This document shows, piece after piece, positions 60,469 through 64,000 of a stretch of 64,000 bases of DNA. Each line of letters opens with the position of its first letter. The stretch's first letter is position 1. Below the pieces are notes generated by a model. It had not been told where the DNA came from, did no database searches, and saw only the letters and a list, made by a program, of their open reading frames with translations. The position numbers and the translations under genes are program-made. The stretch spans positions 186,001 through 250,000 of the forward strand of contig DATMRW010000023.1 of the NCBI GenBank assembly GCA_035565775.1, read 5' to 3'. Source of the DNA: PRO6 sp035565775. Its GTDB lineage: Bacteria > Pseudomonadota > Alphaproteobacteria > Rhizobiales > Xanthobacteraceae.

Positions 60469-62522
60469 CGGCCCTCGCGCAGCCATGTGGAGGCGAGCGC
60501 GCCGAGCAGCAGCAGCATGCCGATGATGCCGGCGAAGACCGGCAGCACGCCGATGCCGCGCACCACGCTTGCGTCGCGCATTCGCACGCCCATCCAGTTG
60601 TCGCCATAATAGACGCGCGAGGTATGCACCGGCGCGATCCGGGGCAGATCGAGGCCGTTTTCGGTGATCCGCCGCGCATCGCCGCCCGTCGCCTGTGCCA
60701 GCGGACGCAGCGTTTCGGTGGTCGACGTCACCTCAGAAAATTCCTTCGGGTTGGCCGGGCCGATATTGATCAGGGCCTTCAGCGTGCCGTCGGTTGCGTT
60801 CCATAGCCCGAGTTCATCGGCGCTGACGGTGGCACGCCACAGGCCGGGCTGGGCCATCGTCAGCGTCAGTTCGCGCGAGGTGCCGGACGGCGAGGTGACC
60901 GTGACGGGCGGCACGCTATCGCCCATGGTCTGGCGCGACACGACGAGATCGCGGCCGCTGCGCTCCAGCCGCAAGGCTTCTTCTTCGAGGTCGGGCTGTT
61001 TCATCAGCCAGTGCGACATCCGCCGCAGCAGGTCGAGATGCGGGCCGCCGCCCTCATAGCCGCGCGCCCATAGCCAGATGTGATCCGACAGCAGCAGCGC
61101 GACCCGGCCCTCGCCATAGCGCGACAGCACGAGCAACGGCTTGCCGTCGGCTTCCATCACCGGCGGGGTGGTAACGTTGCGGGTATCGACCACGCGGAAG
61201 AACCGCGACCAGTGCGGCGGGTCGCTGTCCGCGCCCTCGAGGCCGCGCGTCACCGGATGGCGCTTGCCCGCTTCGCTGAGGCGGGCGAAGAACGGCTTTT
61301 CGGTGACGCCGACAGGCTCCGCCGGCAAGACGGCATCCAGCGGCGTGCGCCAGATGCTGGTGTTCGAGGCATAGTCGGGACCGGACGCGACCAGCACCGC
61401 GCCGCCGCGCCGGACATAGCGCGCGATATTGTCGAAATAGACGATCGGCAGCACGCCCTGGCTCGAATAGCGGTCGAAGATGATCAGCTGGAATTCGTTG
61501 ATCTTCTGCTGAAACAGTTCGCGGGTCGGGAAGGCGATCAGCGACAGTTCGTTGATCGGCGTGCCGTCCTGCTTTTCCGGCGGACGCAGAATGGTGAAGT
61601 GGACGAGATCGACGCTGGCGTCGGATTTCAGCAGGTTACGCCAGGTCCGTTCGCCGGAATGCGGCTCGCCGGAGACGAGCAGCACCCGCAGCTTGTCGCG
61701 CACGCCGTCGATCGAGACGACCGCGCGGTTGTTGACGCGAGTCAGTTCGTTCTCGAGCGGCGATGCCTCGATTTCGACGATGTTCGGGCCGGCATGGGGA
61801 ATGTCGACGGTGACATTCACGCTCTCGCCGCTGCGCACGGTGCGCTGGCTCAGCATCTCGCCGTCGCGGCGGATGGTGACGGTGGCGCTTTGGCCGGTGA
61901 CGCCCTGATCATCGAGCCGATAGGTGATGGTCTGCTGCTGGCCGACGATGCCGAAGCGCGGCGCGGCAGTGATGGCGATCCGGCGGTCACGCTCGTCCTT
62001 GCGCCCGGTGATCAGTGCGTGAACGGGCGCGGTGAAGCCGAGCGCCTCGACATTGGCCGGGATATCGTGGACGCGGCCATCGGTGATGAGGAATGCGCCG
62101 GCGATGCGATCGGTGGGGACATCGGCCAGCGTCGCATGCAATGCGGAGAACAATTTTGTGCCGTCGGTTTCGCCGTCGGCCTGGCCGGCCTCGACCACGC
62201 GCAGCTCCAGTCCCTTGATGGCCTTGAGGCGGTTGACCAGTTCGGTGCGTGCAGCTTCGGTTTCCCGCGCGCGGTCGCCGAAATTCTGGCTCGGGCTTTT
62301 ATCGACGATGACGGCGGCGACCGAGGTCAGCGGCTCGCGGTCCTCGCGGGTGAAGGAGGGGTTTGTCAGCGCAAACAGCAGCAGCGCAAGCGCGAGGATG
62401 CGCACCAAGGCGCCGCGCGTGCGGCCGAGCAGCAGGATGGCCGCGATCACGAGCACGGCGGCAAGGCCGGCCCAGATCACCGGCAGCGGAACGAGCGGAG
62501 CGAAGGCGATGCCGTATTGCAT
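60465..62522 (-). CDS. Membrane protein with VWA/glutamine-amidotransferase-like region, BatA/DUF4159 operon
   Basis: A 685-residue inner-membrane protein. Two helices stand at the N-terminus (residues 8-55) and one at the C-terminus (near 655-680, GIGVLPVFAGIIGMLLLLGA). The large middle part lies outside the membrane and contains a VWA-like segment (VAAVIVDKSPSQNFGD) and a GATase-like segment (IARYVRRGGAVLVASGP) without an obvious catalytic Cys. The function is unknown; homologues sit with MoxR ATPase, DUF58 and DUF4159 genes. The stop overlaps the end of the cyclase gene by 4 bases. Confidence 0.8.
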   Translation of the reverse strand: MQYGIAFAPLVPLPVIWAGLAAVLVIAAILLLGRTRGALVRILALALLLFALTNPSFTREDREPLTSVAAVIVDKSPSQNFGDRARETEAARTELVNRLKAIKGLELRVVEAGQADGETDGTKLFSALHATLADVPTDRIAGAFLITDGRVHDIPANVEALGFTAPVHALITGRKDERDRRIAITAAPRFGIVGQQQTITYRLDDQGVTGQSATVTIRRDGEMLSQRTVRSGESVNVTVDIPHAGPNIVEIEASPLENELTRVNNRAVVSIDGVRDKLRVLLVSGEPHSGERTWRNLLKSDASVDLVHFTILRPPEKQDGTPINELSLIAFPTRELFQQKINEFQLIIFDRYSSQGVLPIVYFDNIARYVRRGGAVLVASGPDYASNTSIWRTPLDAVLPAEPVGVTEKPFFARLSEAGKRHPVTRGLEGADSDPPHWSRFFRVVDTRNVTTPPVMEADGKPLLVLSRYGEGRVALLLSDHIWLWARGYEGGGPHLDLLRRMSHWLMKQPDLEEEALRLERSGRDLVVSRQTMGDSVPPVTVTSPSGTSRELTLTMAQPGLWRATVSADELGLWNATDGTLKALINIGPANPKEFSEVTSTTETLRPLAQATGGDARRITENGLDLPRIAPVHTSRVYYGDNWMGVRMRDASVVRGIGVLPVFAGIIGMLLLLGALASTWLREGR

Positions 62523-62531
62523 GCGGTGCTC

Positions 62532-64000
62532 CTATTGCCCGAGCCGCTCGATGAGCGCGGGTGCGTGAACCTGGTCGGCCTTGTAGTTTCCGGTCAGCAC
62601 ATACATCACGATATTGGCGCCCGCGCGGTAGGCGAGTTCGCGCTGGCGCGGCTCGGCATTGACGAGCGGCAGCATCGGCTGGCCGTTGGGCTGGGTCGCC
62701 CACGCGCCGGCAAGATCGTTCGAGGTGATGATGATCTGCGAAACGCCGTCGCCGCCGCGCGCGGGGCGCGTTTCGTGCGTTTCATCGTTCTCCGGCGGCA
62801 ACGCCTCGACCCAGGTCTGGCCGGAATTGAAGCGGCCGGGAAAATCGCGCAGCAGATAGAAGGTTTTCGTCAGCACATGCTCGCGCGGCACCGGCTCGAG
62901 TTGCGGAATGTCGAGCGAGGACAGGATGCTGCGCAATTGCTGCATGCCCGGCGTCTGCGCCTCGCCGTTTGCATTCGGCACGGCTTCGATCGCGTCGCGG
63001 GTGTCGAACAGCACGGTGCCGCCCTGTTTCATATAGGCGTCGATCTTGTTGAGGGCCTCGGCGGATGGCTTGGGCTGGCCCGGCACCACCGGCCAGTAGA
63101 TCAGCGGAAAGAAGGCGAGTTCGTCGCGCGCCGGATCAACGCCCATCGGTTCGCCCGCTTCGAGCGCGGTGCGCTGGGCGAGAAACAGGGTGAGGCCGGA
63201 GAGCCCGGCCTTGGCGATGTCGTCCACTTCCGCATCGCCGGTGACGACATAGGCGAGCCGCGTCTTCGACACCGCGCGCATTGCAAACTCGTCGTCGGAG
63301 GCGCGGCTCGCGGACGGCATCAATGCGCCGCCGATGAGGATCGCGAGCAGGATCGCGGCGCGGGCGCTGCGGCGGCGCAGGGCTGCGGCGATGCCGCCGC
63401 CGAGCAGGGCGACGATGATCGCATCGAGGAGGAACAGCCCGAGCGCGGTGGTCAGCATCATTCCCCGCAGGTCGCGCGTTTCCTCATGGGTGTAGGCCGA
63501 AAAGCGCGCCTTGAGAGGGCTGAAGTCGAGCGCCGCGATGCGATCGCCGCTCGACAGTGTGTTGATCGCGAGCGGGCCATCGGCAGGGCCGTAGAATCCC
63601 GGCGGATGCTCCGCCGAGGCGCGGCCGGTGAAATCGGCGCGCAGCGGCTTTGCGGTCGAGGGCGGCGGTCCGAAGGCGCCGAAGCCGTCGAGCGTGCGCA
63701 GCGGCGCAAAGGTTTCGACCTTGGCGTCGGCAGCGCTGGCGGTGCTGCCTTCCTTGGCGGTGAAGCCGGAGAGGTCGACGATCTGGCGAAGCATTTCAAC
63801 GAAGACGCCTGACATCGGCAGGTCCGACCAGCGCATATCCGCGCTGACATGAAACAGCGAGATCAGCCCCTTGCCGCGGCGCTCGCCGGTGACGAGCGGC
63901 GTGCCGTCGACCAGCGATGCCCAGCTCCGGCGTTCGAGGTCGCCGCTCGGCTCGGCCAGAACCTGACGGGTGACGGTAACGTCATGCGGCACGGTGAGGC
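62532..64000 (-). CDS. DUF4159-domain membrane protein, C-terminal part
   Basis: About 488 residues of a protein whose N-terminus (probably the BatA domain with membrane helices) lies beyond the window edge; the frame is open to base 64000. A hydrophobic segment (GMMLTTALGLFLLDAIIVAL) is visible, then the DUF4159 domain, with LAYVVTGDAEVDDIAKAGL, FFPLIYWPVVPGQ, GGTVLFDTRD and IIITSNDLAGAW. The function is unknown. It precedes the 685-residue membrane gene by 9 bases, so both belong to one operon with genes further upstream. Confidence 0.85.
   Translation of the reverse strand, partial: LTVPHDVTVTRQVLAEPSGDLERRSWASLVDGTPLVTGERRGKGLISLFHVSADMRWSDLPMSGVFVEMLRQIVDLSGFTAKEGSTASAADAKVETFAPLRTLDGFGAFGPPPSTAKPLRADFTGRASAEHPPGFYGPADGPLAINTLSSGDRIAALDFSPLKARFSAYTHEETRDLRGMMLTTALGLFLLDAIIVALLGGGIAAALRRRSARAAILLAILIGGALMPSASRASDDEFAMRAVSKTRLAYVVTGDAEVDDIAKAGLSGLTLFLAQRTALEAGEPMGVDPARDELAFFPLIYWPVVPGQPKPSAEALNKIDAYMKQGGTVLFDTRDAIEAVPNANGEAQTPGMQQLRSILSSLDIPQLEPVPREHVLTKTFYLLRDFPGRFNSGQTWVEALPPENDETHETRPARGGDGVSQIIITSNDLAGAWATQPNGQPMLPLVNAEPRQRELAYRAGANIVMYVLTGNYKADQVHAPALIERLGQ

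Noticed and set aside
61080..63812. Open frame of about 910 codons on the plus strand
   Set aside because: It is antisense to the 685-residue and DUF4159 genes, which have recognisable domains. The His/Arg/Glu-rich composition is typical of reverse-frame reading in GC-rich DNA.
1..64000. CRISPR array, IS element, prophage, tRNA or rRNA gene
   Set aside because: No regularly spaced repeats, transposase, integrase or cloverleaf-like sequence was seen on reading the window.

Overview
The window is about 64 kb of GC-rich DNA with dense genes, many ATGA/GTGA start-stop overlaps and no plasmid, phage, IS, rRNA or tRNA signs. The gene set fits an alphaproteobacterium of the Bradyrhizobium / Rhodopseudomonas / Afipia group (Nitrobacteraceae): a DUF4170 gene behind aceA, a CyaC-type cyclase, a BatA/DUF4159 membrane operon, and many branched-chain-type (HAAT) ABC transporters. 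Genus is an inference and is not resolved.

Layout. 1-4.7 kb: end of a HAAT ABC operon (binding protein, two permeases, two ATPases) plus a tandem RidA-like protein. 4.8-7.5 kb: YeiH-type exporter with a divergent LysR regulator, then a PrxQ/Bcp-like peroxiredoxin. 7.5-13.1 kb: phenylacetate regulation (TetR and PaaX) and the phenylacetyl-CoA epoxidase operon paaABCDE. 13.1-15.2 kb: spermidine genes speD-speE and divergent rnk. 15.2-21.6 kb: an amidase, then paaK-paaI-paaG on the minus strand and divergent paaZ. 21.7-23.3 kb: a gamma-glutamyltranspeptidase-like hydrolase. 23.5-29.0 kb: RND efflux pair with TetR regulator and a flavin reductase-like gene. 29-31 kb: a 65-residue protein and an Old Yellow Enzyme.

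31.1-48.6 kb is the most unusual part. It is a catabolic island with a GntR regulator, a FAH-family hydrolase, two paralogous PuuE/imidase-like (polysaccharide deacetylase superfamily) hydrolases, an aldehyde dehydrogenase, an ACMSD-like amidohydrolase, an asparaginase-like amidohydrolase, an alpha/beta hydrolase and two complete HAAT transporters facing each other. The set suggests uptake and stepwise hydrolysis of a cyclic amide, imide or similar N-compound, but the substrate is not known.

48.7-64 kb holds a lytic transglycosylase, an XRE/ScfR-RamB-type regulator divergent from isocitrate lyase (aceA) over a striking TTGT-S-ACAA operator array, DUF4170, a phosphoesterase, NUDIX and GNAT genes, a zinc-uptake operon (His-rich TonB receptor plus small His-rich protein) under a clear Zur box, a heme-membrane/[2Fe-2S]/cyclase fusion, and two membrane proteins of a BatA/DUF4159 operon that runs off the window.

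The parts fit an aromatic-acid-using soil bacterium. Phenylacetate is activated (PaaK), epoxidised (PaaABCE, with PaaD for cluster assembly), isomerised (PaaG) and ring-opened (PaaZ). The last beta-oxidation genes (paaF, paaH, paaJ) are not in the window. Acetyl-CoA from such substrates enters the glyoxylate shunt through AceA.
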